From the NCBI GenBank assembly GCA_016195565.1, contig JACPZK010000005.1, forward strand, positions 1 to 64,000: a stretch of DNA of 64,000 bases, read 5' to 3'. Shown here in pieces: positions 24,250-33,601 of this stretch (its first letter is position 1; each line of letters opens with the position of its first letter). Both the position numbers and the translations under genes were made by a program. A model generated the notes under the pieces. That model saw only the letters and a program-made list of their open reading frames with translations, was not told where the DNA came from and searched no databases. Source of the DNA: Nitrospirota bacterium. GTDB lineage: Bacteria; Nitrospirota; Thermodesulfovibrionia; Thermodesulfovibrionales; UBA1546.

Positions 24250-26463
24250 ATGCCTCACGAATTCTATGCACATAGTATTAAGGGGAAGCCGACAAGAGAA
24301 TGGCAGGGGCTTGGGGAGCACTTGCTGAATGTCGCTGAGCTTGCAAAGAAGTTCGGGGATGAATTCGGCTCAGGAGATTGGGCGTATCTGGCGGGGTTGT
24401 GGCATGATATGGGAAAGTATTCGGAGGATTTTCAGAAGATGCTTCTTGCCTCTGCCGATGCGCATATTGAGACAAAGCCAGGTCGGGTTGATCATTCAAC
24501 AGCAGGGGCAATTCATGCCATTGAAAAATTAAAAATACCGGGCAGAATATTAGGCTATCTTATCGCAGGACACCATGCGGGGTTGGCAGATTGGCAAACT
24601 GATATGGCTGGGAGAAAGAGCCTTGTACAACGATTGCAGAACATTAATCTTTTTCATAAGCTACCCTTTTCAGACATCCCTCATCATATCATTGAGCAAT
24701 CCCGTCCAAAACAAAAATTTATAACCAAAGAAGGTCATGCCCTGTGGATAAGGATGCTTTATTCTTGCCTTGTTGATGCTGACTTTCTTGATACAGAGGC
24801 GTTTCTTGAGCCGGGAAAAACAAAGACACGAAAAGGCTACCCCTCATTGAAAGAGCTTCTGTCGTTCTTTGAATCTTATATGGCTTACAAACAGACGAAT
24901 GCAGTTGATACTCTTGTTAACAAAAAGCGGGCGGAGATACTCAAACAATGTATCTTAAACTCAGCGCATGAACCTGCGATATTTACCCTGACGGTTCCAA
25001 CTGGCGGTGGCAAAACGCTTTCGTCAATGGCATTTGCGCTGAATCATGCCGTGAAGTACGGTATGGAGCGAGTAATTTATGTCATACCCTATACAAGCAT
25101 CATTGAGCAGACAGCTGAACAATTCAGGGAAATTTTCAAAGATGCTGTTATCGAGCATCACAGCAATGTTGATGTCTCTGACGAGAGCAGTGAGACCGCA
25201 AGAAGCAGGCTTGCCTGTGAAAACTGGGACGCTTCGGTGATCGTAACAACGTCAGTTCAATTTTTTGAATCCCTTTTTGCCAATCGTTCAAGCCGCTGTC
25301 GGAAGCTACACAATATTGCAAACACCGTTGTGGTTTTAGATGAAGTGCAGCTTCTGCCGCCTGAATATCTTAACCCGATTCTCCATACAATGAAAGAGCT
25401 TCATCAGAATTACAATGTGACATTTGTCCTATGCACGGCGACACAGCCTGCATTCACGCCTCACAAATCGAATGACTATGAATTTAAGGGGCTACCTGAC
25501 ACCGTTGAGATAATGGAAAAGCCCCTGTCTCTTTACAAATCATTCAAACGGGTTGAGGTGCAGGTGCCAAACGATTTCTTAAAACCTTGCTTATGGGAAG
25601 ACCTCGCATCTGAGCTTACTCAACATCCGTCAGTTTTGTGCATTGTGAACAGGCGAGACGATTGCCGGACACTTTACGAGTTGATGCCTGAGAAAGGAGA
25701 AAAAACCTTTCACCTCTCCGCTCTTATGTGCGGCGAGCATCGTTCGAAAGTAATTAAGCAAATAAAACAGAGACTTAAAGATAAAATCCTGACCCGTGTC
25801 ATAAGCACACAGCTTGTTGAGGCAGGCGTTGATCTTGATTTTCCAGTCGTCTACCGCGCCCTTGCAGGGCTTGACTCGCTTGCACAAGCTGCGGGCAGAT
25901 GCAACAGGGAAGGACTCCTTGAGAGCGGGCATGTAGTGGTTTTTATTCCACCGAGTAAATTCCCTGTTGGTTACTTGAGACAGGCAGGAGAAATCGGCAG
26001 AAGACTGCTTGCTGAAAAAGCAGACGACTTACTTTCACCAAAAAGGTTTGAGCAATTTTTTAAAGAATTGTACTGGCTTCAAGGGACTAACCTGGATGAG
26101 CATGAAATTATGAAAGACCTTGCTATAGACAAGGAGTTGCGATTCAGTTTTCTCTCGGCAGCTCAGAAATTCAAGATGATTGACGATAAGCAATATGCTC
26201 CTGTAATTGTATGTTACGAAGAAGGGGAGAGATTGATTGAGATGCTGAAAAAACTTAGTCCCGAAAGATGGCTGATGCGTAAGCTTCAAAGATATGTTGT
26301 GAATCTGCCTAAATACGGTCATGCAAAACTTTACAAAGATGGCGCTATTATTGAAGCTCATCCGGGTATATATATTCAGGTAAATAGGGCAATGTATCAT
26401 CCTGAGCTTGGGTTTTGTCCTGATAAGTCTATGATCTACGAGCCAGATGATTTAATGTGTTAA
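24250..26463 (+). CDS. cas3: CRISPR-associated helicase/nuclease Cas3, type I-C
   Basis: Single-strand DNA nuclease-translocase recruited by Cascade. The HD nuclease domain has EHLLN, LWHDMGKYSEDF (His-Asp about 52-53), DHSTAGA and AGHHAGLADW. The SF2 helicase has Walker A TVPTGGGKTLSSMAFALNHA (about 249), motif II DEVQLLPPE (about 364) and motif VI QAAGRCNREG (about 546). The 737 residues and HD-helicase order match type I-C. No ribosome site is visible before ATG 24250. All motifs are intact, so interference is plausible. A relic of another cas3 start lies 1.1 kb upstream. Confidence 0.96.
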   Translation: MPHEFYAHSIKGKPTREWQGLGEHLLNVAELAKKFGDEFGSGDWAYLAGLWHDMGKYSEDFQKMLLASADAHIETKPGRVDHSTAGAIHAIEKLKIPGRILGYLIAGHHAGLADWQTDMAGRKSLVQRLQNINLFHKLPFSDIPHHIIEQSRPKQKFITKEGHALWIRMLYSCLVDADFLDTEAFLEPGKTKTRKGYPSLKELLSFFESYMAYKQTNAVDTLVNKKRAEILKQCILNSAHEPAIFTLTVPTGGGKTLSSMAFALNHAVKYGMERVIYVIPYTSIIEQTAEQFREIFKDAVIEHHSNVDVSDESSETARSRLACENWDASVIVTTSVQFFESLFANRSSRCRKLHNIANTVVVLDEVQLLPPEYLNPILHTMKELHQNYNVTFVLCTATQPAFTPHKSNDYEFKGLPDTVEIMEKPLSLYKSFKRVEVQVPNDFLKPCLWEDLASELTQHPSVLCIVNRRDDCRTLYELMPEKGEKTFHLSALMCGEHRSKVIKQIKQRLKDKILTRVISTQLVEAGVDLDFPVVYRALAGLDSLAQAAGRCNREGLLESGHVVVFIPPSKFPVGYLRQAGEIGRRLLAEKADDLLSPKRFEQFFKELYWLQGTNLDEHEIMKDLAIDKELRFSFLSAAQKFKMIDDKQYAPVIVCYEEGERLIEMLKKLSPERWLMRKLQRYVVNLPKYGHAKLYKDGAIIEAHPGIYIQVNRAMYHPELGFCPDKSMIYEPDDLMC

Positions 26464-26486
26464 CCATTTACTGAAAGGAGGGGAAT

Positions 26487-27128
26487 ATGAGGGATTCACC
26501 TGTTACAAGTAATGCCTTTCGTCTAAAAGTATGGGGCAGGAATGCTTGCTTCACGCGGCCAGAGATGAAAGTGGAGCGCGTTTCATATGACGTTATGACG
26601 CCATCTGCTGCACGAGGAATACTTGAAGCGATTCTCTGGAAGCCTGCCATTCTCTGGAAGGTGACGCAGATAGATGTGCTGAATCCGATTAAGTGGGAAT
26701 CGGTGCGCAGAAATGAGGTCGGCGCTGTCATGTCTCCGCGAACAAACGGATTGTTTATCGAGGATCAGCGACAGCAACGAGCAGGGTTATTTCTCAGGGA
26801 TGTTGCTTATACAATTCATGCGCATTTTGAGCTTACTGATAAGGCAGAGAACGAGGATACAGTTGTTAAGTTTACAGAGATGTTTCTCCGCAGGGCTGAA
26901 AAAGGGCAGTGCTTTCAACGTCCTTATCTTGGCTGCCGTGAGTTTGCTGGTGAGTTTGAAGTGTTTACAAACGGTAAGAAATTGCCAGAACCAATTGCCG
27001 AAACCCGCGACCTCGGCTGGATGCTCTACGATATGGATTTCGAAGGCAAAGAGCCTATGCCACGCTTCTTCAAGGCAAGCCTCGACAACGGACGCATGAT
27101 GACTGATGAAAGGGTGGTGAGACAGTGA
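26487..27128 (+). CDS. cas5c: CRISPR-associated protein Cas5c
   Basis: In type I-C, Cas5c replaces Cas6: it cuts pre-crRNA at the repeat stem and holds the 5' handle in Cascade. The family start (FRLKVWGRNACFTRPEMKVE), SYDVMTPSAARGILEAI and the FIEDQRQQRAGLFLRDVAY segment are clear. Length 213 is normal. AAAGGAGGGG precedes the ATG. The stop overlaps the GTG start of cas8c (GTGA). Confidence 0.93.
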   Translation: MRDSPVTSNAFRLKVWGRNACFTRPEMKVERVSYDVMTPSAARGILEAILWKPAILWKVTQIDVLNPIKWESVRRNEVGAVMSPRTNGLFIEDQRQQRAGLFLRDVAYTIHAHFELTDKAENEDTVVKFTEMFLRRAEKGQCFQRPYLGCREFAGEFEVFTNGKKLPEPIAETRDLGWMLYDMDFEGKEPMPRFFKASLDNGRMMTDERVVRQ

Positions 27129-28852
27129 TTCTACAGGCATTGACAAAGTATTATGAGCGAATTCCAAATGTCGCTCAAGAAGGATATCAGAAGCAGGCCA
27201 TTTCGTTTCTCATCATCATTAAAAAAAATGGGGATTTTGTCGGATTACAGGATTTGAGAGAAGGAGAAGGTAAAAAGAAAAAAGGGCAATTCCGCTTAGT
27301 GCCGAAGGCTGTTAAGCGAACTATTAAGTCAGCAGCAAACCTTTTATGGGATAATCCTGCATATGTCTTGGGACGACCTAAGCCTGACAAGAGAAAGGAT
27401 ATGAAGGCTTTGCTCAAGAGGGCAGAAGAACAGCGAGCTCTTTTTCTTGAGCATATCAAAAACACCTTTTGTTGCAATCATGTTGACGAGGGAGTTGCTG
27501 CCGTAATCCGGTTTCTTGATACGAAAAACTATAAAAAACTTTTTGATCATCCACTATGGAAAGATATTGAGGAAAGCGGAGCAAATATAACATTTCAAAT
27601 AGAAGGCGATACGGAACTTGTTTGCCAGCGTGAAGCTGTGCGAAATGCTATCAGTACCTCTTCAAGCACTGATCGTTCCGAATCTCAAATCTGTCTTATA
27701 ACCGGCAAACAGGATAGTCCAGCCCGGCTTCACACTGCCATTAAAGGCGTCTGGGGTGCACAGCCATCTGGTGCGAATATTGTAGCGTTCAACCTCGATG
27801 CTTTCAGATCGTTCAACAAAGAACAAGGCTATAATGCGCCTGTCGGCAAGAAAGCAGAATTCGCTTACACAACTGCATTAAATACTTTGCTTGCAAAGGG
27901 CTCACGACAGCGCATTCAGGTAGGTGATGCAAGCACTGTTTTTTGGGCCGAGAGAAAGCATGACATTGAAGACTGGTTTGCAGATATTTTTGGAGAACCT
28001 GCTAAAGGAGATAGTGAGCAGGACTATGCAGCCATCAAGGCTTTGTTCAAGTCGCCTGAAACAGGAGCGAAACCTCTACTTGATAACAATATTAAATTTC
28101 ATGTTCTTGGCCTGTCTCCAAATGCATCACGGATTGCTATCCGTTTCTGGTATGCAGGAACCATCACTGAAGTTGAAGAAAATATTAAGCAGCACTTCAA
28201 GGATATTGCCATTGACCACGCTCCACGCCAGCCTGAATATTTATCACTTTTCCGATTACTTGTTTCAACAGCTTTACAGGGGAAGGCAGATAACATCCAG
28301 CCCAATCTATCAGGCGATTTCATGAAGGCTGTACTTACTGGTACGCCGTATCCAACAACGCTTTTATCAGCGGCAATACGGCGGATAAAGGCTGAGCGTG
28401 AAGTTACATATCCACGAGTATCGCTTATTAAAGCCATACTTGTAAGAAATGCACGATTTTATGAAATAAACCTAAAGGAGGAGGTAGGTATGTCATTGGA
28501 TACAAGCAACACTAACATAGGCTATCGTCTTGGGCGACTCTTTGCCGTTCTCGAAAAGATTCAGGAAGAGGCAAGTCCTGGAATCAACGCCACTATTAGA
28601 GACAGGTTTTATGGTTCGGCATCAAGCGTCCCTGTTACCGTCTTTTCGCATCTTATGAAACTGAAGAATCATCATATTGCAAAGCTTGAAAGCAAGGGAC
28701 GTACAGTAAATCTGGAAAAGATAATAGGCGAGATAGTGGATGATATAAAGGACTTCCCCGGCCATCTGAGTCTCGATGATCAGGGGAGGTTTGCAGTTGG
28801 CTATTATCACCAGAGACAGGATTTTTTTAAGAAGAAGGATATAAAGGAGTAG
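27125..28852 (+). CDS. cas8c: CRISPR-associated protein Cas8c (Csd1)
   Basis: Large subunit of type I-C Cascade, which recognises the PAM. Family features are GLQDLREGEGKKKKGQFRLV near the start, CLITGKQDSPARLHTAIKGV, VAFNLDAFRSFNKEQGYNAP, FHVLGLSPNASRIAIRFWY and DTSNTNIGYRLGRLFAVLEK. The last part doubles as the small subunit (Cas11c) in type I-C. A GGAGGAGGT site lies just before ATG 28490 (MSLDTSNTNIGYRLG), the expected internal start for Cas11c. Length 575 is usual. GTG start coupled to cas5c. Confidence 0.94.
   Translation: MILQALTKYYERIPNVAQEGYQKQAISFLIIIKKNGDFVGLQDLREGEGKKKKGQFRLVPKAVKRTIKSAANLLWDNPAYVLGRPKPDKRKDMKALLKRAEEQRALFLEHIKNTFCCNHVDEGVAAVIRFLDTKNYKKLFDHPLWKDIEESGANITFQIEGDTELVCQREAVRNAISTSSSTDRSESQICLITGKQDSPARLHTAIKGVWGAQPSGANIVAFNLDAFRSFNKEQGYNAPVGKKAEFAYTTALNTLLAKGSRQRIQVGDASTVFWAERKHDIEDWFADIFGEPAKGDSEQDYAAIKALFKSPETGAKPLLDNNIKFHVLGLSPNASRIAIRFWYAGTITEVEENIKQHFKDIAIDHAPRQPEYLSLFRLLVSTALQGKADNIQPNLSGDFMKAVLTGTPYPTTLLSAAIRRIKAEREVTYPRVSLIKAILVRNARFYEINLKEEVGMSLDTSNTNIGYRLGRLFAVLEKIQEEASPGINATIRDRFYGSASSVPVTVFSHLMKLKNHHIAKLESKGRTVNLEKIIGEIVDDIKDFPGHLSLDDQGRFAVGYYHQRQDFFKKKDIKE
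28476..28492 (+). promoter_or_regulatory. Internal ribosome binding site and ATG within cas8c (putative Cas11c start)
   Basis: AAAGGAGGAGGTAGGT immediately precedes ATG 28490, in frame with cas8c. In studied type I-C systems an internal start in cas8c yields the small subunit Cas11c; the strong site here fits that and would give a protein of about 120 residues. Confidence 0.7.
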
Positions 28853-28867
28853 AAAGTGAACTGGATT

Positions 28868-28890
28868 CCTGCTTTCGCAGGAATGACAAA
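28868..28890. repeat. Dispersed CTGGATTCC repeat inside the cas operon
   Basis: CTGGATTCCTGCTTTCGCAG and GGAATGAC form a hairpin (ATTCCTGC/GCAGGAAT) of the same family as at 11949-12020 and 39913-40014. It lies in the 61-base spacer between cas8c and cas7c. Confidence 0.55.
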
Positions 28891-28913
28891 AAAATCAAAG
28901 GAGGAATAAAAAA

Positions 28914-29819
28914 ATGAGCAACACAATCAACAACCGCTATGATTTTGTATTATTCTTTGATGTAAAGGACGGCAATCCCAACGGAGACCCGGACGCAGGC
29001 AACCTGCCGCGCGTTGATCCTGAAACAGGACACGGGCTTGTTACGGACGTTTGTTTAAAAAGGAAAGTAAGAAATTATGTGCAGATGTCAAATGGGAATA
29101 AAGATGGATACGATATTTTTGTGAAAGAAAAAGCGATACTCAACAAATATATTAGAGAAGGATATGAGACATTGGGCATTAATCTTAACGAACCACCCAC
29201 AGACAAAAAAGATGGAGAGAAGCGTAAAACCAAAGGTGGAGCTCAAAGCAGCGAAATTGAGAAAGGACGGCAGTATATGTGTAAGACTTACTATGATGTC
29301 CGAACTTTCGGGGCCGTTATGAGTACAGGTCCTAATGCTGGACAAGTTAGAGGTCCGATACAAATGACTTTTGCGCGCTCCGTTGATCAAGTAGTTCCAC
29401 TTGAACATTCATTGACTGTTTGCGCTGCCCGTTCTGAGGATAAATCAATCGAAGAACAAATTGGCATTCAAGGGCGTAAATTCACAATCCCTTATGGACT
29501 TTATCGTTGCCACGGATTTATCTCTGCACCATTTGCAACGCAGACAGGATTTAACGAAGATGATTTGAATCTATTCTGGAAGGCTCTTCTTGAAATGTTT
29601 GAGCATGACCGATCTGCAGCGCGGGGACAAATGGCCACTCGGAAGCTCATCATTTTCAAGCACGATTCAGCAATGGGTAATCATCCGTCTCACGTGCTGT
29701 TCGACATGGTCAAGGTCAAATCCGAAAACAAGCCTGCGCGTGATTTCAGTGATTACACTGTCACAGTACCTACTCAGGCAAATATGCTGCAGGGTGTAAC
29801 TTTGGAGGTCGAGCTTTAG
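28914..29819 (+). CDS. cas7c: CRISPR-associated protein Cas7c (Csd2)
   Basis: Backbone subunit of type I-C Cascade that polymerises along the spacer part of crRNA. NRYDFVLFFDVKDGNPNGDP with DAGNLPRVDPETGHGLVTDV is the signature N-terminus; GAVMSTGPNAGQVRGPIQM and FARSVDQVVPLEHS follow. Length 301 is usual. AAGGAGG precedes the ATG. cas4 begins directly after its stop. Confidence 0.96.
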   Translation: MSNTINNRYDFVLFFDVKDGNPNGDPDAGNLPRVDPETGHGLVTDVCLKRKVRNYVQMSNGNKDGYDIFVKEKAILNKYIREGYETLGINLNEPPTDKKDGEKRKTKGGAQSSEIEKGRQYMCKTYYDVRTFGAVMSTGPNAGQVRGPIQMTFARSVDQVVPLEHSLTVCAARSEDKSIEEQIGIQGRKFTIPYGLYRCHGFISAPFATQTGFNEDDLNLFWKALLEMFEHDRSAARGQMATRKLIIFKHDSAMGNHPSHVLFDMVKVKSENKPARDFSDYTVTVPTQANMLQGVTLEVEL

Positions 29820-30212
29820 TTGTACACTGAAGACGATTTGATTCAACTCTCTTCCTTGCAGCACTTTTTTCCTGTTGAATACAAGCGCGGAAAACCTAAG
29901 ATGGATGATTGCGATAAGGTTCAGCTTTGCGCTCAGGCAATCTGTCTTGAGGAAATGCTCAATGTTGAAATTCCGGAAGGCGCGCTTTTTTACGGCCAGA
30001 CTCACCACAGGCATGATGTGATTTTTGACAAGGCATTGCGTTCGGAAACAGAAGACGCTGCGAAAAAAGTTCATGAGCTTATTGAATCAGGGATTACGCC
30101 GAAAGCTGAATACTCAAAAAAGTGCAAGAAGTGTTCTTTGGTAGAGTTGTGCCTGCCTAATGCAAGCAGTAAGGCGAGTAATTATCTGATGAAGGCGATG
30201 GCGGAGGAATAA
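29820..30212 (+). CDS. cas4: Cas4 with large internal deletion (type I-C), probably inactive
   Basis: Cas4 normally trims prespacers and selects PAM together with Cas1-Cas2, using a RecB-like nuclease and a four-Cys iron-sulfur cluster. Here YTEDDLIQLSSLQHF, the family N-terminus, runs directly into FPVEYKRGKPK. In full-length I-C Cas4 about 80 residues lie between these, carrying the first cluster Cys (FCxRQW), the motif-I His and the metal-binding Asp. The rest, QLCAQAICLEEML and the CKKCSLVELC cysteines, is intact and in frame; total 130 residues versus about 210. A TTG start follows the cas7c stop directly, with GGAGG 12 bases upstream. Three of four Cys remain. Confidence 0.88.
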   Translation: MYTEDDLIQLSSLQHFFPVEYKRGKPKMDDCDKVQLCAQAICLEEMLNVEIPEGALFYGQTHHRHDVIFDKALRSETEDAAKKVHELIESGITPKAEYSKKCKKCSLVELCLPNASSKASNYLMKAMAEE

Positions 30213-30221
30213 AGGAAGCCT

Positions 30222-31280
30222 ATGAAGAAAAAGAAAGAACAAATTCCAGTTAAAAGTGATTTGATTCTGTATCAGACAGAGGATGGCAAAACTAATATCG
30301 AGGTGAGATTGCAGGACGAAACCGTCTGGATGAGCCAATTGGCAATGGCGGAACTGTTTCAGACAACTGTCCCTAACATCAATATTCATTTAAACAATGT
30401 GTATGACGAAGGAGAGCTTTCAGAGATGGCAACTATTAAGGATTACTTAATAGTTCGGCATGAGGGTTCCCGGCAGGTTCGCCGCAATGTAAGGCACTAC
30501 AACCTTGAAGCTATTGTCGCGGTCGGCTACCGGGTGAAATCACTTCGAGGCACTCAGTTTCGCAGGTGGGCAACAGAGCGGTTGAATGAGTATCTCATCA
30601 AGGGCTTCACCATGGACGATGAACGGCTGAAAGAAGTCAATAATATCGGCTCTGATTACTTTGATGAGATGCTTGAGCGGATAAGGGACATCCGGTCAAG
30701 CGAAAAGCGTTTTTATCAAAAAATCCGCGACATCTATAAACTTGCGGTTGATTACGATCCGAATGCAGAAGAAACCCTGGAATTTTTTAGCATTGTCCAG
30801 AACAAGCTGCACTTTGCAGTATCAGGAAAGACTGCTGCTGAAATAATCTCCGAACGGGCGGATGCATCGAAGCCCAATATGGGATTGACTTCATGGAAGG
30901 GGGCAAAAGTCCGCAGGGGGGATGTGACCATTGCCAAAAACTATCTGAATCATAATGAAATCGAGCATCTCAACCGCATTGTTGAAATGTACCTGAATTA
31001 TGCCGAAGATCAGGCCAAACGCCGCAGGCAGGTTTTCATGCGCGACTGGCGGAAAAAGCTGGATGCCTTCCTGAAATTTAACGAACGGGATATTCTGACT
31101 AACGCAGGCAAGGTGACCAAAGAAGTAGCGAATAAGCTGGCGCTTGATCATTATGAAGCATTTAACCGCAACCGGCTTGCAATAGAGGCGAAGGAGGAAG
31201 CTCTTGCTGACGATGAAGAACTGAAAAAGATAGAAGCGGCTATCGAAAGAAAAAAGAGACAGAGACATAAAAAGACATGA
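30222..31280 (+). CDS. RhuM-family protein embedded in the cas operon
   Basis: Full-length (352 residues) RhuM-family protein. The N-terminal domain has ETVWMSQLAMAELFQTTVPN, RNVRHYNLEAIVAVGYRVKS and RGTQFRRWATERLNEYLIKG, a winged-helix/BRO-N-like DNA-binding pattern. The C-terminal helical domain has TSWKGAKVRRGDVTIAKNYL, YLNYAEDQAKRRR and KLDAFLKFNERDILTNAGKV. The family was named for a Salmonella pathogenicity-island gene; its biochemical role is unknown. It begins nine bases after cas4 and its TGA overlaps the cas1 ATG (ATGA), so it is translated as part of the operon. It is not a usual I-C component. Confidence 0.92.
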   Translation: MKKKKEQIPVKSDLILYQTEDGKTNIEVRLQDETVWMSQLAMAELFQTTVPNINIHLNNVYDEGELSEMATIKDYLIVRHEGSRQVRRNVRHYNLEAIVAVGYRVKSLRGTQFRRWATERLNEYLIKGFTMDDERLKEVNNIGSDYFDEMLERIRDIRSSEKRFYQKIRDIYKLAVDYDPNAEETLEFFSIVQNKLHFAVSGKTAAEIISERADASKPNMGLTSWKGAKVRRGDVTIAKNYLNHNEIEHLNRIVEMYLNYAEDQAKRRRQVFMRDWRKKLDAFLKFNERDILTNAGKVTKEVANKLALDHYEAFNRNRLAIEAKEEALADDEELKKIEAAIERKKRQRHKKT

Positions 31281-32308
31281 AAAGACACCTTAATACATTG
31301 TTCGTGACAACTCAGGGCGCGTATCTTTCAAAAGAAGGAGAGACAGTCATTGTCAAGGTTGATGGAGAAGTGGCCTTGCGCTTGCCTGTTCATACCCTCG
31401 GCGGCATTGTCTGTTTCGGACAGGTCAGTTGCAGCCCGTATCTTATGGGCTTTTGTGCAGAGCGCGGAGTGTCAGTTAGTTTCATGACTGAAAACGGCAG
31501 CTTCCTCGCAAAGGTTCAGGGGCCTGTGTCAGGCAATGTACTTCTGAGGCGCGAACAATACAGGAAGGCTGATGATCAGAAATTCTCTGCTGATATGGCA
31601 ACTGCTTTTCTTACAGGAAAAATTACCAACAGCAGGACGGTCTTGCAGAGAGCGCTAAGGGATCATTCAGAGAAAATCGAATGTTCTGAACTTGAAGATG
31701 CAGTTCAAAAACTCAACAGCTCTTTAAGGAGGCTACAGTCTGATTCAGATCTCGATTCTTTGCGCGGGATTGAGGGCGACTCTGCAAATGCATATTTCAG
31801 CGTCTTCGACCACCTGATTACAACTCAAAAGGAAAACTTCTTTTTCAAGGAGCGTAACAGGCGTCCGCCTCTTGATAATGTAAACTGTCTGCTTTCTTTT
31901 CTTTATGTGATTCTGATGCACGATATAAGGTCTGCGCTTGAAGCAGTCGGGCTGGACCCTGCTGTGGGCTTTTTGCACAGAGACCGGCCGGGGCGCTATA
32001 GTCTTGCCTTGGATTTGATGGAAGAGTTCCGTCCGTTTTTTGCAGACCGTTTGGCTCTTTCATTGATTAATCTCTGTCAGGTGCAGGACAAGGGGTTTAA
32101 TAAAAAAGAATCAGGCTCAGTGTGGATGGATGACGACACAAGAAAGACAGTGCTGGTAACTTACCAGAAGCGTAAGCAGGATGAGATGATGCATCCTTTT
32201 TTGAAAGAGAAGGTTACTGTCGGGCTGTTATTTCATACGCAGGCATTGCTTCTGGCGCGCTATCTGCGCGGGGATATGGATGCATATCCGCCGTTTATAT
32301 GGAAGTGA
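31277..32308 (+). CDS. cas1: CRISPR integrase Cas1, type I-C
   Basis: Catalytic subunit of the Cas1-Cas2 spacer integrase. The 343-residue protein has an N-terminal beta domain (TLFVTTQGAYLSKEGETVIV) and the helical catalytic domain with IEGDSANAYF (metal-binding Glu), GFLHRDRPGRYSLALDLMEE (His and Asp) and FRPFFADRLAL. All three catalytic positions appear present. Its ATG lies in the stop codon of the RhuM gene. Confidence 0.95.
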   Translation: MKRHLNTLFVTTQGAYLSKEGETVIVKVDGEVALRLPVHTLGGIVCFGQVSCSPYLMGFCAERGVSVSFMTENGSFLAKVQGPVSGNVLLRREQYRKADDQKFSADMATAFLTGKITNSRTVLQRALRDHSEKIECSELEDAVQKLNSSLRRLQSDSDLDSLRGIEGDSANAYFSVFDHLITTQKENFFFKERNRRPPLDNVNCLLSFLYVILMHDIRSALEAVGLDPAVGFLHRDRPGRYSLALDLMEEFRPFFADRLALSLINLCQVQDKGFNKKESGSVWMDDDTRKTVLVTYQKRKQDEMMHPFLKEKVTVGLLFHTQALLLARYLRGDMDAYPPFIWK

Positions 32309-32317
32309 GGAGAAATT

Positions 32318-32608
32318 ATGTTTATGATTGTAAGTTATGATGTGTCAACAGTTGAGAAGGGCGGGCAGCGCCGTCTGCGAAGGGTAGCGCGTGCGTGTCT
32401 TGACTATGGACAGAGGGTGCAGAATTCTATCTTTGAATGCATTGTTGACCCTGCGCAATGGACAACGCTCAGGTCGAGGCTCGTTAAGGAGATTGACCCT
32501 GCAAAAGACAGTCTGCGGTTTTATTATCTCGGCTCTAACTGGAAACACAGGGTTGAGCATGTGGGTGCAAAGGCAACGATTGAACAGGATGGGCCATTAA
32601 TAATTTGA
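32318..32608 (+). CDS. cas2: CRISPR-associated Cas2
   Basis: Small ferredoxin-fold partner of Cas1 (96 residues). It starts MFMIVSYDVSTVEKGGQRRL, contains RVQNSIFECIVDPAQW, and ends with FYYLGSNWKHRVEHVG, all typical of type I-C. GAGGAG precedes the ATG. The CRISPR leader begins directly after its stop. Confidence 0.95.
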   Translation: MFMIVSYDVSTVEKGGQRRLRRVARACLDYGQRVQNSIFECIVDPAQWTTLRSRLVKEIDPAKDSLRFYYLGSNWKHRVEHVGAKATIEQDGPLII

Positions 32609-33436
<828 letters not shown>

Positions 33437-33547
33437 TAATATCCGGATTGAGGTATGGTGGAATAATCCGTGAGTCGTCTTTTTGAATCTCTCTCCTCAT
33501 AAAAGAAAATCTGCTTATAAACTGTCTATTACAAGCAAAAAACTATT

Positions 33548-33578
33548 TAAATCTTGTATTATATAAATAAATCTTGTA
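33548..33578 (+). promoter_or_regulatory. Direct repeats upstream of abrB-PIN pair, likely operator
   Basis: TAAATCTTGTA at 33548-33558 and again at 33568-33578, 20 bases apart (about two helical turns), just before the ribosome site of the antitoxin gene. Likely an antitoxin binding site; inferred. Confidence 0.45.
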
Positions 33579-33601
33579 AGTTATTATTGGAGGTGATGAG
33601 G

